In this document: positions 1 through 7,063 of the stretch, in pieces | Numbering within the stretch: position 1 is the stretch's first letter | How the letters are laid out: each line of letters opens with the position of its first letter | DNA from: Rhodoferax sp. | GTDB lineage: Bacteria > Pseudomonadota > Gammaproteobacteria > Burkholderiales > Burkholderiaceae_C | Length of the DNA: 9,300 nt | Assembly (NCBI GenBank): GCA_020048255.1 | Contig: JAIFMR010000231.1 | Span: 1 to 9,300 of the forward strand | Reading direction: 5' to 3' | Translations under genes and position numbers: made by a program | The notes under the pieces: generated by a model | What the model was told of the DNA's origin: nothing | Seen by the model: only the letters and a program-made list of their open reading frames with translations | Databases searched by the model: none

Positions 1-38
1 CTCCCCGTTTTGCTCTCCCATTTGTATTGCGTCAATCC

Positions 39-1301
39 ATGCATTTAAACGAACTCAAGGCACTGCACGTGTCAGAAGTCCTCAAGCAAGCTGAAGATCT
101 TGAGATTGAAAACACCGGGCGTATGCGCAAACAGGAGCTGATGTTTGCCATCATCAAGAAGCGCGCCCGCGCTGGTGAGCAGATTTTTGCCGATGGCGTG
201 CTGGAAATCTTGCCGGACGGATTTGGCTTTTTGCGCAGCCCAGATACCAGTTACACCGCCAGCACGGATGATATTTACATCAGCCCCAGCCAGGTGCGCC
301 GGTTCAACCTGCACACCGGGGACATGATTGAAGGCGAAGTCCGCACGCCCAAAGACGGCGAGCGCTACTTTGCCCTGAACAAGCTGGAAAAGGTCAATGG
401 TGGTGGCCCCGAAGAAAACAAACACAAGGTGATGTTTGAGAACTTGACGCCGCTGTTTCCCAAAGAACAAATGCGCCTGGAACGCGACATCAAGGGTGAA
501 GAAAACATCACTGGGCGCATCATTGACATCATTGCACCCATTGGCAAAGGCCAACGTGCCTTGCTGGTGGCACCGCCCAAGAGCGGCAAGACGGTGATGA
601 TGCAGCACATTGCTCACGCTATTTCTGCCAACTATCCCAACAGCCACATGATGGTCTTGCTGGTGGACGAGCGGCCCGAAGAGGTGACCGAAATGCAGCG
701 CACCGTGAAGGGCGAGGTGATTGCCTCAACCTTTGACGAGCCCGCAGCGCGCCACGTGCACGTGGCCGAGATGGTGATCGAGCGCGCCAAACGGCTGGTC
801 GAGCTGAAAAAGGACGTGGTCATTTTGCTGGACTCCATCACCCGGCTAGCCCGCGCCTACAACAACGTGGTGCCATCGAGTGGCAAGGTACTGACAGGCG
901 GTGTGGACTCCAACGCGCTGCAGCGGCCCAAGCGTTTCCTGGGTGCAGCCCGTAACGTGGAAGAAGGCGGCTCGCTAACCATTATTGCCACGGCTTTGGT
1001 GGACACGGGTAGCCGCATGGACGAGGTGATCTTTGAAGAGTTCAAGGGCACCGGCAACAGCGAAATCCACCTCGATCGCCGCTTGTATGAAAAGCGGGTG
1101 TTCCCGTCGATTCAACTCAATCGCAGCGGCACGCGTCGCGAGGAGTTGTTGCTACAGCCGGAAATTTTGCAAAAAACACGCATACTGCGCCAGTTTTTGT
1201 ACAACATGGATGAGATCGAATCCATGGAAATGGTGCTCAAGCAAATGCGCGCCACAAAGAACAACAGCGAATTCTTCGACATGATGCGTCGTGGCGGCTG
1301 A
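39..1301 (+). CDS. rho: Transcription termination factor Rho
   Basis: Rho is a hexameric RNA-dependent ATPase and helicase that ends transcription at C-rich unstructured RNA. The product is 420 residues (E. coli Rho is 419). Visible in order: an N-terminal RNA-binding domain with the RNP-like motif GFGFLR at 61-66; Walker A APPKSGKT at 178-185; the catalytic DERPEE segment at 210-215; Walker B VVILLD at 260-265; the Q-loop with SGK at 281-283; the R-loop near 322-326; and an arginine-finger candidate R366 in NRSGTR. The numbering matches E. coli almost exactly. I chose ATG at 39 because homologues begin MxLxELK; the TTG at 27, in frame, would add four unsupported residues. No Shine-Dalgarno is visible in the 38 bases before the start. 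All key residues are intact. rpmE follows after 99 bp. Confidence 0.99.
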   Translation: MHLNELKALHVSEVLKQAEDLEIENTGRMRKQELMFAIIKKRARAGEQIFADGVLEILPDGFGFLRSPDTSYTASTDDIYISPSQVRRFNLHTGDMIEGEVRTPKDGERYFALNKLEKVNGGGPEENKHKVMFENLTPLFPKEQMRLERDIKGEENITGRIIDIIAPIGKGQRALLVAPPKSGKTVMMQHIAHAISANYPNSHMMVLLVDERPEEVTEMQRTVKGEVIASTFDEPAARHVHVAEMVIERAKRLVELKKDVVILLDSITRLARAYNNVVPSSGKVLTGGVDSNALQRPKRFLGAARNVEEGGSLTIIATALVDTGSRMDEVIFEEFKGTGNSEIHLDRRLYEKRVFPSIQLNRSGTRREELLLQPEILQKTRILRQFLYNMDEIESMEMVLKQMRATKNNSEFFDMMRRGG

Positions 1302-1303
1302 TC

Positions 1304-1309
1304 TATAAT
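1304..1309 (+). promoter_or_regulatory. Candidate sigma-70 -10 box for rpmE
   Basis: A perfect TATAAT lies three bases after the rho stop codon. Transcription would then start near 1316 and give rpmE a leader of roughly 85 nt. The -35 position (about 1281-1286, ATGATG) matches TTGACA poorly and there is no extended -10 TGn, so this is a candidate only. If real, rpmE can be transcribed independently of rho. Confidence 0.4.
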
Positions 1310-1345
1310 CTACGGTTTTTAGCGAAAAGTACGAGCGGCTTTGAA

Positions 1346-1365
1346 TTGCGCAATGGGTTGCGCAA
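1346..1365 (+). promoter_or_regulatory. Tandem palindrome / hairpin in the rpmE leader
   Basis: Two perfect copies of the 8-bp palindrome TTGCGCAA flank the tetranucleotide TGGG, 12 bp from centre to centre. As RNA this folds into an 8-bp stem with a 4-nt loop, ending 35 nt before the rpmE start. No T-tract follows, so it is not an intrinsic terminator. A second, imperfect direct repeat follows (GCTGACGC at 1368-1375, GCTAACGC at 1377-1384). E. coli bL31 is reported to repress its own mRNA through the leader. A similar role here, or a dimeric-protein operator, is inference. Confidence 0.4.
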
Positions 1366-1400
1366 GGGCTGACGCGGCTAACGCATCTGATGGAGAAAGT

Positions 1401-1658
1401 ATGAAAGCAGGCATTCACCCCAATTACCGCGAAGTTTGTTTCCTGGACTCGTCCAATGGTTTCAAATTCGTGACCCGTTCTTGCGCTAGCGCCAAGGAAA
1501 TGATCAAGATGGAAGACGGCCGTGAACTGCCGTTGTTCAAGCTCGATACATCGAGCGAGTCGCATCCGTTCTATACCGGCACCCAGAAGTCTGTGGACAA
1601 CATGGGTGGACGCGTCGAGCGCTTCCGCAACCGCTTTGGCAAGACTGCAGCCAAGTAA
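1401..1658 (+). CDS. rpmE2: 50S ribosomal protein L31, type B (zinc-independent)
   Basis: bL31 is a small protein of the large subunit that contributes to the B1 intersubunit bridge with the 30S head. The product is 85 residues, beginning MKAGIHPNYREVCF and carrying SHPFYTG near residues 54-60, the family hallmark. Type A L31 has a zinc site with a CxC and a CxxC just before HPF; here the CxxC position reads SSES and the length fits type B, so this is the C-minus form. Two cysteines remain (VCF and RSC), but they do not form the type A motif. The frame is open further upstream, to a TTG at 1341. ATG 1401 is preferred because homologues start at MKxGIHP and GGAGA lies five bases upstream. An intrinsic terminator follows. 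Confidence 0.96.
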   Translation: MKAGIHPNYREVCFLDSSNGFKFVTRSCASAKEMIKMEDGRELPLFKLDTSSESHPFYTGTQKSVDNMGGRVERFRNRFGKTAAK

Positions 1659-1680
1659 ACCATTTAGCGCACTTTGCATG

Positions 1681-1712
1681 AAGGCAGCCGGGTCACTCCG
1701 TGCTGCCTTTTT
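1681..1712 (+). terminator. Intrinsic terminator after rpmE
   Basis: An 8-bp perfect stem AAGGCAGC/GCTGCCTT (1681-1688 with 1702-1709) can be extended by CGG/CCG past a bulged T, and runs straight into a T-rich tract (TTTTTATTT). It lies 22 bp after the rpmE stop, which is a classic Rho-independent terminator arrangement. Confidence 0.88.
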
Positions 1713-1749
1713 ATTTGCACGCTAGCCCCATCTCATCCTCCGCCACTCT

Positions 1750-3456
1750 GTGAAGCAGCCCACCCCGGCCATCGTCGCGCAGGATGCGGTCCATCGTCTG
1801 CCTCGCCTGGCGCTTTGGCTGTTTTGCATCGCTTACGTGTTGCCAGGTTTTTTAGGACGGGTGCCCTGGAAGCGCGCTGATATCACCGCTTTCGGTTACA
1901 TGGCGGAACTGGCGCGTGGCGCCACAGACTGGTGGGCGCCAACCCTGGGCGGCCTCAGCCCCGAAGTGGACGCGCTTTTACCTTACTGGTTTGGCGCCTG
2001 GGCCATCCAACTGGCTCCATCCTGGCTGGCTATTGATCTGGCTGTGCGCCTGACGTTCATTGCCCTGTTGGTCTTGACCCTGTTGGCCACCTGGTACGGG
2101 ACCTATTTCCTGGCCCGAAGCCCGCTGGCACAGCCTGTGGCATTTGCCTTTGGCGGTGAAGCCCAGCCCACGGATTACGCGCGTGCCATCGCTGATGGGG
2201 GTTTGTTGGCCTTCATGGCCTGTCTGGGCCTGGCGCAGTTGGCACACGAGACCACACCAGCGCTGGCCCAGCTGTGTTTTACCGCCCTGCTGTTTTATGC
2301 CACAGCCGCCTTGCCCTACCGCCCCGTGGCACCCGGTCTTGGCGCTGGCGTGGGGTTGATTGGAATGACTCTCTCTGGCGCACCCAGCATGGCGCTGGCT
2401 CTGGGCTTGGGGTGCGCCACGATCTACCTGCTGGAAGCCAGACAGGCCAACAGCGATACCAAACCTCAAAAAATCAGGGCCGCAGGTTTGCTGGGGATGA
2501 CGCTTTTGTGCAGCTTGCTGGCCACGTTTCTAAATTTGTGGCATTGGCGCATCGATCTCCCCTCGGGCGACTGGCGTGAATGGCAGAGTTTGGGACGTTT
2601 GTTCCTGTGGTTTACCTGGCCGGCCTGGCCGTTGGCGCTGTGGACACTTTGGCGCTGGCGCCATCAATTGCTGGGTGTGCGCTTTGGCAGCCGGCATCTC
2701 TGGTTGCCCTTATGGTTTGTACTGGTGGCGAGCATGGCCACACTGACCACCAGTGCAGCCGACCGCTCCTTGCTACTGGCTTTGCCCGCCCTGGCAGCCC
2801 TGGCGGCATTTGCACTGCCCACCTTGAGTCGCAGTGTAGGTGCCTTGGTTGATTGGTTCACCTTGATCTTTTTCAGTGGCTGCGTATTGATCATCTGGAT
2901 TGTTTGGGTCTCGATGCAAACTGGGTTCCCGGCCCAACCTGCCTTGAATGTGGCCCGCCTGGCGCCTGGCTTCAACCACAGTTTTTCATTTATTTCTTTT
3001 TTTATAGCACTCACTGCAAGTCTGACCTGGGCTTGGCTGGTGAAATGGCGTATTGGTCGGCACCGGTCTGCGCTTTGGAAAAGTGTGGTGTTACCGGCCG
3101 GCGGTGCGGCACTGTGCTGGCTGTTGCTGATGACTTTGTGGCTGCCCTTGCTGGACTTTGCCCGCAGCTACGCCCCCATGGTGCAACAGGCAACGACCCT
3201 GATCAGCAAAGACCCCAGCTGCGTGTCCACACTCGGTTTGACGCGCAGCCAAACCGCGGCCTTTCGATTTCATGGGCATTTCAATTTACAGCCCGTCGAG
3301 ACGGGTGCAAACTGCCCCTGGCTGCTGGCCAACGGGGAAATACCCAGTGCCACTGCGGGTTTCATACCGGGTAAACCATGGCAGTTGCATGCCGCCATGA
3401 ACCACCCCGCCGACCCGAAAGAAAAAATCTACCTATTTGAACGCCAGCACCCTTAA
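1750..3456 (+). CDS. Multi-pass membrane protein, ArnT/PMT-like (GT-C) glycosyltransferase candidate
   Basis: A 568-residue inner-membrane protein that I do not recognise by name. Hydrophobic segments lie near 18-36, 96-121, 147-166, 169-188, 194-229, 243-262, 285-301, 316-336, 338-358, 367-388, 411-431 and 446-467. They are followed by a polar C-terminal part of about 100 residues with C491 and C522. After the first helix, a loop with PWKRAD (D44), ARGATDWWAP and then LPYWFGAW aligns in layout with the first periplasmic loop of ArnT-family enzymes, which use a lipid-linked sugar donor and carry an acidic residue there. A glycosyltransferase role is inferred; donor and acceptor are unknown. 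The start is GTG at 1750, the first in-frame start after a TAG, but no Shine-Dalgarno is visible. ATG 1900 would remove the first helix. No clear promoter fits between the rpmE terminator and this start. The stop overlaps the phoR stop. Confidence 0.6.
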   Translation: MKQPTPAIVAQDAVHRLPRLALWLFCIAYVLPGFLGRVPWKRADITAFGYMAELARGATDWWAPTLGGLSPEVDALLPYWFGAWAIQLAPSWLAIDLAVRLTFIALLVLTLLATWYGTYFLARSPLAQPVAFAFGGEAQPTDYARAIADGGLLAFMACLGLAQLAHETTPALAQLCFTALLFYATAALPYRPVAPGLGAGVGLIGMTLSGAPSMALALGLGCATIYLLEARQANSDTKPQKIRAAGLLGMTLLCSLLATFLNLWHWRIDLPSGDWREWQSLGRLFLWFTWPAWPLALWTLWRWRHQLLGVRFGSRHLWLPLWFVLVASMATLTTSAADRSLLLALPALAALAAFALPTLSRSVGALVDWFTLIFFSGCVLIIWIVWVSMQTGFPAQPALNVARLAPGFNHSFSFISFFIALTASLTWAWLVKWRIGRHRSALWKSVVLPAGGAALCWLLLMTLWLPLLDFARSYAPMVQQATTLISKDPSCVSTLGLTRSQTAAFRFHGHFNLQPVETGANCPWLLANGEIPSATAGFIPGKPWQLHAAMNHPADPKEKIYLFERQHP

Positions 3457-4787
3457 TCGGCAGGACGAAGGCGGCTGGCCGGGAAGGTGATCCGAAAGCG
3501 TGAACCCTTGCCCAATTGGCTTTCAATGGTAAGCGTTGCACCATGCCTTTGGGCAACGTGCTTGACAATGGCCAAGCCCAGACCGGTGCCGCCCGTTTCA
3601 CGGGACCGGCTGCGATCAACACGGTAAAAACGCTCTGTCAAACGGGGCAAGTGCTCTGGTGCAATGCCAGGCCCGGAATCTGCCACCTTAAATACCGCTT
3701 GACCGTCTTGGCTTGGGCGAAAACTGATGTCAATTCGCCCGCCAGGCGGCGTGTAGCGAATCGCATTACTCACCAGGTTGCCCATGGCGCTATGCAACTC
3801 CTGTGCAATCCCGGAAATTTGCCCGGCAAACTGGCAATCTGCGTGCACCTCATGCAACGGGTGCTCGGTGCCATTCATGACCTGTGTCAGGGCTTGCCCG
3901 TCTTGCAACAGTTGGCGCATCAGCAAGGGCACCGAGCTCCAGACTTCAACGCCTGGCGGCGGACTGCCTTCCAACCGCGAGAGAATCAGCAAATCATTGA
4001 CCAAACTCTGCATGCGAGCCGATTGCTGTGCCATCAGGCTCAAATAATGGTCTCGCTCCTCGGCGCTGAGCTCCAGGGTTTGCAGGGTTTCGACAAAGCC
4101 GGACAACACCGTCAAGGGCGTGCGAATTTCATGCGAAACATTGGCCACAAAATCACGTCGCATCGCCTCCGCCTGCTCCACTGCCGTCACGTCGCGTGAC
4201 AACAGCAGCAGGCGCCCCCCACCGTAGGGATAGAGCTGCACTGACAGACGAATCGGGCGGCCTGGTCTGTTGTCCCGCCCAGGCATGAGCAATTCCTGAT
4301 CAAAATCGCGACTGGCCAGATACGAAACAAAACCGGGGTCTCGCACCAAATTGCCAATGGTCTGCTGGAGATCACGCTTGAGATCCAAGCCAAAATGGCT
4401 TGCAGCAGTCTGGTTACACCACTCGATACGACCCTGAGGATCAAGCAACACCACCCCATTGGGCGACGCCTGCAGCGCCGACAAAAAATCGTTCAACCGT
4501 TTTTCGCAATCGATGATCTCACGGTCTCGGGTACGCAACGAACGCTGAACGCGCTCCAGCAACTCGCCCCACACTCCCCGCTGCAAGGGTTGACCCTGCG
4601 GTGGGTCAAAGCGCATCCAGCGCAAGGCGCGTGCAGCACGAGAAATATCGAACACAAACCACAGCGCAGCACCACACAGGGCACCCAACAAGGCCGCAAC
4701 CGGGTGGTCGGCCTCAGGGCTCACAGCCCAAGCCAAGCCACCACCTACAAGCTGACAGGCAAAAAAAACAAGAATTCGCGCCAGCAT
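3453..4787 (-). CDS. phoR: Phosphate regulon sensor histidine kinase PhoR
   Basis: PhoR is the membrane-bound kinase/phosphatase that controls PhoB according to the state of the PstSCAB-PhoU complex. The product is 444 residues (E. coli 431). In order: two N-terminal membrane helices near 3-23 and 30-48 with almost no periplasmic loop, as is usual for PhoR; a charged linker; a PAS-like domain about 100-200; the dimerisation/H-box FVANVSHEIRTPL with H219; the N-box around NLVSNAIRYT (337-346); G1 DSGPGI (370-375); F-box RFYRVD (386-391); G2 GGTGLGL (399-405). All catalytic motifs are intact. ATG 4787 is 18 bp after phoB with no obvious Shine-Dalgarno, so translation may depend partly on coupling to phoB. 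Codons 7-9 contain a run of eight T on the coding strand. It is the last gene of the pst-pho run. Confidence 0.97.
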   Translation of the reverse strand: MLARILVFFACQLVGGGLAWAVSPEADHPVAALLGALCGAALWFVFDISRAARALRWMRFDPPQGQPLQRGVWGELLERVQRSLRTRDREIIDCEKRLNDFLSALQASPNGVVLLDPQGRIEWCNQTAASHFGLDLKRDLQQTIGNLVRDPGFVSYLASRDFDQELLMPGRDNRPGRPIRLSVQLYPYGGGRLLLLSRDVTAVEQAEAMRRDFVANVSHEIRTPLTVLSGFVETLQTLELSAEERDHYLSLMAQQSARMQSLVNDLLILSRLEGSPPPGVEVWSSVPLLMRQLLQDGQALTQVMNGTEHPLHEVHADCQFAGQISGIAQELHSAMGNLVSNAIRYTPPGGRIDISFRPSQDGQAVFKVADSGPGIAPEHLPRLTERFYRVDRSRSRETGGTGLGLAIVKHVAQRHGATLTIESQLGKGSRFRITFPASRLRPAD

Positions 4788-4805
4788 GACAAGAGACTGA
4801 GCGCG

Positions 4806-5528
4806 TCAGCCGACGTCAGCGGAAACGGTCGCAGTCAATCCTGCAACGGTGAGCCGATACCCTGCGCCACGCACAGTTTCGATCATGGCCGCCGCCTGTT
4901 CTCCCAAGGCTTCACGCAAGCGCTTGACATGAACATCCACCGTGCGCTCTTCGATAAACACATGATCGCCCCACACCTGATCCAACAGTTGGGAGCGGCT
5001 GTGCACACGCTCAGCATGGGTCATCAGATAGTGCAGCAATTTGAACTCGGTTGGCCCCAGTTTGAGCGGTTGATCCTGGAAGGACACCCGATGCGTCGCA
5101 GCGTCCAGGCTGAGCCGTCCCAGTGTGACCACTTTGACCTCTTCTTCGGGGGCACGGCGACGCAACAGGGCTCGAATTCGCGCCAACAGCTCCTTGGTAG
5201 AAAATGGCTTGGCGATGTAATCGTCAGCACCCGCATCCAGGCCAGCCACCCTGTCCACCTCATCGCCACGCGCGGTCAGCATGATGATAGGTACCGCCTT
5301 GGTACGCGGGTGGGCACGCCAGCGTTTGGCCAGCGTCAAACCAGACTCACCTGGTAGCATCCAATCCAGCAAGACCACGTCCGGCAATGCGGAATCCAGC
5401 TCGGTTTGTGCCGTGGCGCTGTCCATCGCCCAAATGGGACGAAATCCACTGTGGCGCAGATTGACTGAAATCAGCTCAGCAATGGCCGACTCGTCTTCGA
5501 CCACCAAAACGGTGGGCAAACGCCTCAT
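4806..5528 (-). CDS. phoB: Phosphate regulon response regulator PhoB
   Basis: PhoB is the OmpR/PhoB-family transcription factor that, once phosphorylated by PhoR, binds Pho boxes and recruits sigma-70 polymerase. The product is 240 residues (E. coli 229). The receiver domain, about 5-125, shows the acidic pair E11/D12, phospho-acceptor D55 in LLDWMLPG, T85 and K107 in AKPF. The winged-helix DNA-binding domain, about 133-228, contains the recognition-helix region IEERTVDVHVKRLREAL and the GAGYRL hairpin. The last ten or so residues extend beyond the usual end. The ATG overlaps the phoU TGA (ATGA, 5525-5528), so translation is likely coupled to phoU. I saw no convincing Pho box just upstream inside phoU. 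phoR follows after 18 bp. Confidence 0.98.
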   Translation of the reverse strand: MRRLPTVLVVEDESAIAELISVNLRHSGFRPIWAMDSATAQTELDSALPDVVLLDWMLPGESGLTLAKRWRAHPRTKAVPIIMLTARGDEVDRVAGLDAGADDYIAKPFSTKELLARIRALLRRRAPEEEVKVVTLGRLSLDAATHRVSFQDQPLKLGPTEFKLLHYLMTHAERVHSRSQLLDQVWGDHVFIEERTVDVHVKRLREALGEQAAAMIETVRGAGYRLTVAGLTATVSADVG

Positions 5529-6226
5529 CTCAACACCGACTCGATTTCGGAGATGGGTGAATGGCGAACGTCAGCCCCTTTGACGATGTAGATGATCAAT
5601 TCGGCAATATTTTTGGCATGGTCCCCAATGCGTTCGATCGCCTTGGCTAAAAACAGCAAGTCCAGGCTCGGTGAAATCGTTCTAGGGTCTTCCATCATGT
5701 AGGTGATGAGTTTGCGAACAAACCCGTCAAACTCCTTGTCAATCAGATCGTCTTCCTTCAGGATAGCCACCGCTGCGGTCGTGTCCAGACGAGCAAATGC
5801 ATCGAGTGCCTTTCGCAGCAGGCCGGAGGCCATGTCTGCGGCGACCCGTAGCTCTGTCGAAGGAAGGGAACGCGATGCCCCACTGTGAATGATGGAGCGA
5901 ACCATACGGGCAATTTTTTCGGCTTCGTCGCCCACCCGCTCCAAATTGGCCGTGGCCTTGGAAATGGCGATCAATAAACGCAAATCGCGCGCAGTGGGCT
6001 GACGCCGGGCGATGATGCTGGAGAGCTCACGGTCAATTTCAACTTCCATGGCGTTGACTCTGGCCTCGGTTGCGGTTACCTGGTCAGCTGCCTCAATGTT
6101 GAATTGCGACAAGGCATAAATAGCCTGGTGGATTTGCGACTCCACCAAGCCGCCGAGTTCCATGACGCGGGTCGAAACTGCACTCAGCTCACTGTCGAAT
6201 TGGGTGGACAAATGTTTATCGGACAT
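5525..6226 (-). CDS. phoU: Phosphate-signalling protein PhoU
   Basis: PhoU is a cytoplasmic, mostly helical protein that links Pst transporter state to PhoR and keeps the Pho regulon off when phosphate is plentiful. The product is 233 residues, typical of the family. The two tandem three-helix bundles each carry the expected metal-binding signature: ERVGDEAEKI at 96-105 and ERIGDHAKNI at 198-207. The frame is open 33 codons further upstream, into pstB, but ATG 6226 is chosen because family members begin MSDKHxSxQFD and because it lies 16 bp after the pstB stop. The Shine-Dalgarno is weak (AAGAG about 8 bases upstream). It overlaps phoB by 4 bp. Confidence 0.98.
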   Translation of the reverse strand: MSDKHLSTQFDSELSAVSTRVMELGGLVESQIHQAIYALSQFNIEAADQVTATEARVNAMEVEIDRELSSIIARRQPTARDLRLLIAISKATANLERVGDEAEKIARMVRSIIHSGASRSLPSTELRVAADMASGLLRKALDAFARLDTTAAVAILKEDDLIDKEFDGFVRKLITYMMEDPRTISPSLDLLFLAKAIERIGDHAKNIAELIIYIVKGADVRHSPISEIESVLR

Positions 6227-6242
6227 GGTCTGGTACTCTTGA

Positions 6243-7028
6243 TTAGCCGAAACGGCCGGTGATGTAGTCTTCCGTCTCTTGACGATTGGGCTTGAAAAAA
6301 ATCTGCTCTGTGGTCCCAAACTCAATCAGATCGCCCAAATACATGTAAGCCGTGTTGTCACTGCAACGCGCCGCTTGCTGCATGTTGTGCGTCACGATCA
6401 CTACCGTGTAGTCTTGCTTGAGCTCAATGATCAGCTCTTCAATTTTGGCAGTGGAAATAGGATCCAGTGCAGAACAGGGTTCGTCAAGCAGCAACACCTC
6501 CGGCTTGATCGCCACGCCTCGCGCAATACACAAACGCTGCTGTTGACCGCCCGACAGGCTGGAGCCGTTCTGCTTGAGCTTGTCTTTCACTTCACCCCAC
6601 AGCGCTGCCTTTTTCAGGGCCCACTCCACACGCTCTTCCATGTCAGTGTCGCTAAGTGATTCAAACAGTTTCACACCAAACGCGATATTGTCAAAAATTG
6701 ACATGGGAAACGGTGTTGGCTTTTGAAACACCATGCCCACTTTGGCCCGCAACAACGCCACATCTTGTTTGCTGGTGAGCAGATTTTCACCATCCAAAAC
6801 CACTTCACCCTGTGCGCGTTGCTCAGGATACAGCTCAAACATCCGATTGAAGACCCGCAAGAGCGTGGACTTTCCACAACCTGAAGGTCCGATAAAAGCT
6901 GTAACCTTCTTTTCGGGAATCTCCAGATTGATATTCTTGAGCGCGTGAAACTTGCCATAAAAGAAATCGAGATTCTTGACAGAAATCTTGGAGCGGTCGT
7001 CTTTTGCAATCACATTCGCCATGTTCAT
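6243..7028 (-). CDS. pstB: Phosphate ABC transporter ATP-binding protein PstB
   Basis: PstB is the ATPase subunit of the PstSCAB high-affinity phosphate importer, on the cytoplasmic face of the membrane. The product is 261 residues (E. coli 257). Seen: Walker A GPSGCGKST at 47-55; Q-loop Q102 in VFQKPTPFPMSI, a PstB-typical sequence; ABC signature LSGGQ at 158-162; Walker B VLLLDEP at 178-184; D-loop SALD at 186-189; switch histidine H214 in VTHNMQQA. All are intact. ATG 7028 is preferred to the nearby ATG 7022 because AAAGG (7035-7039) sits six bases upstream. The gap to pstA is 35 bp, the largest junction in the operon, and phoU follows after 16 bp. Confidence 0.99.
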   Translation of the reverse strand: MNMANVIAKDDRSKISVKNLDFFYGKFHALKNINLEIPEKKVTAFIGPSGCGKSTLLRVFNRMFELYPEQRAQGEVVLDGENLLTSKQDVALLRAKVGMVFQKPTPFPMSIFDNIAFGVKLFESLSDTDMEERVEWALKKAALWGEVKDKLKQNGSSLSGGQQQRLCIARGVAIKPEVLLLDEPCSALDPISTAKIEELIIELKQDYTVVIVTHNMQQAARCSDNTAYMYLGDLIEFGTTEQIFFKPNRQETEDYITGRFG

Positions 7029-7063
7029 GAGTAGCCTTTAATATACAAAATGCGTGTGAACGC

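Noticed and set aside
750..765. CACGTGCACGTG palindrome inside rho
   Set aside because: It encodes the conserved H-V-H-V stretch of Rho, so the pattern is explained by codons; no regulatory context.
1341..1400. N-terminal extension of L31 from TTG 1341
   Set aside because: The 20 extra residues fall in the leader hairpin region, homologues start at MKxGIHP, and GGAGA supports ATG 1401.
1152..1679. A 175-codon open frame on the minus strand opposite the rho end and rpmE
   Set aside because: It covers two well-supported genes and the leader between them, and its protein shows no recognisable domain.
2981..3005. AT-rich patch with a T7 run inside the membrane-protein gene, considered as an internal terminator or slippage site
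   Set aside because: No stable GC-rich stem precedes it, and the codons (Phe/Ile/Ser-rich) simply encode a membrane helix.
4395..5357. A 320-codon open frame on the plus strand opposite phoR/phoB
   Set aside because: It lies entirely antisense to two clearly recognised genes, has low-complexity Gln/His/Arg-rich content and no family features; it is a shadow of GC-rich codon use.
5529..5700. Possible internal Pho box before phoB, within phoU
   Set aside because: Scattered TGACG-like words occur, but I found no pair of properly spaced 7-bp repeats resembling the Pho box.
6227..6325. N-terminal extension of PhoU starting inside pstB
   Set aside because: The added 33 residues read through pstB's C-terminal codons in another frame, and PhoU homologues start at MSDKH; ATG 6226 fits the operon spacing.
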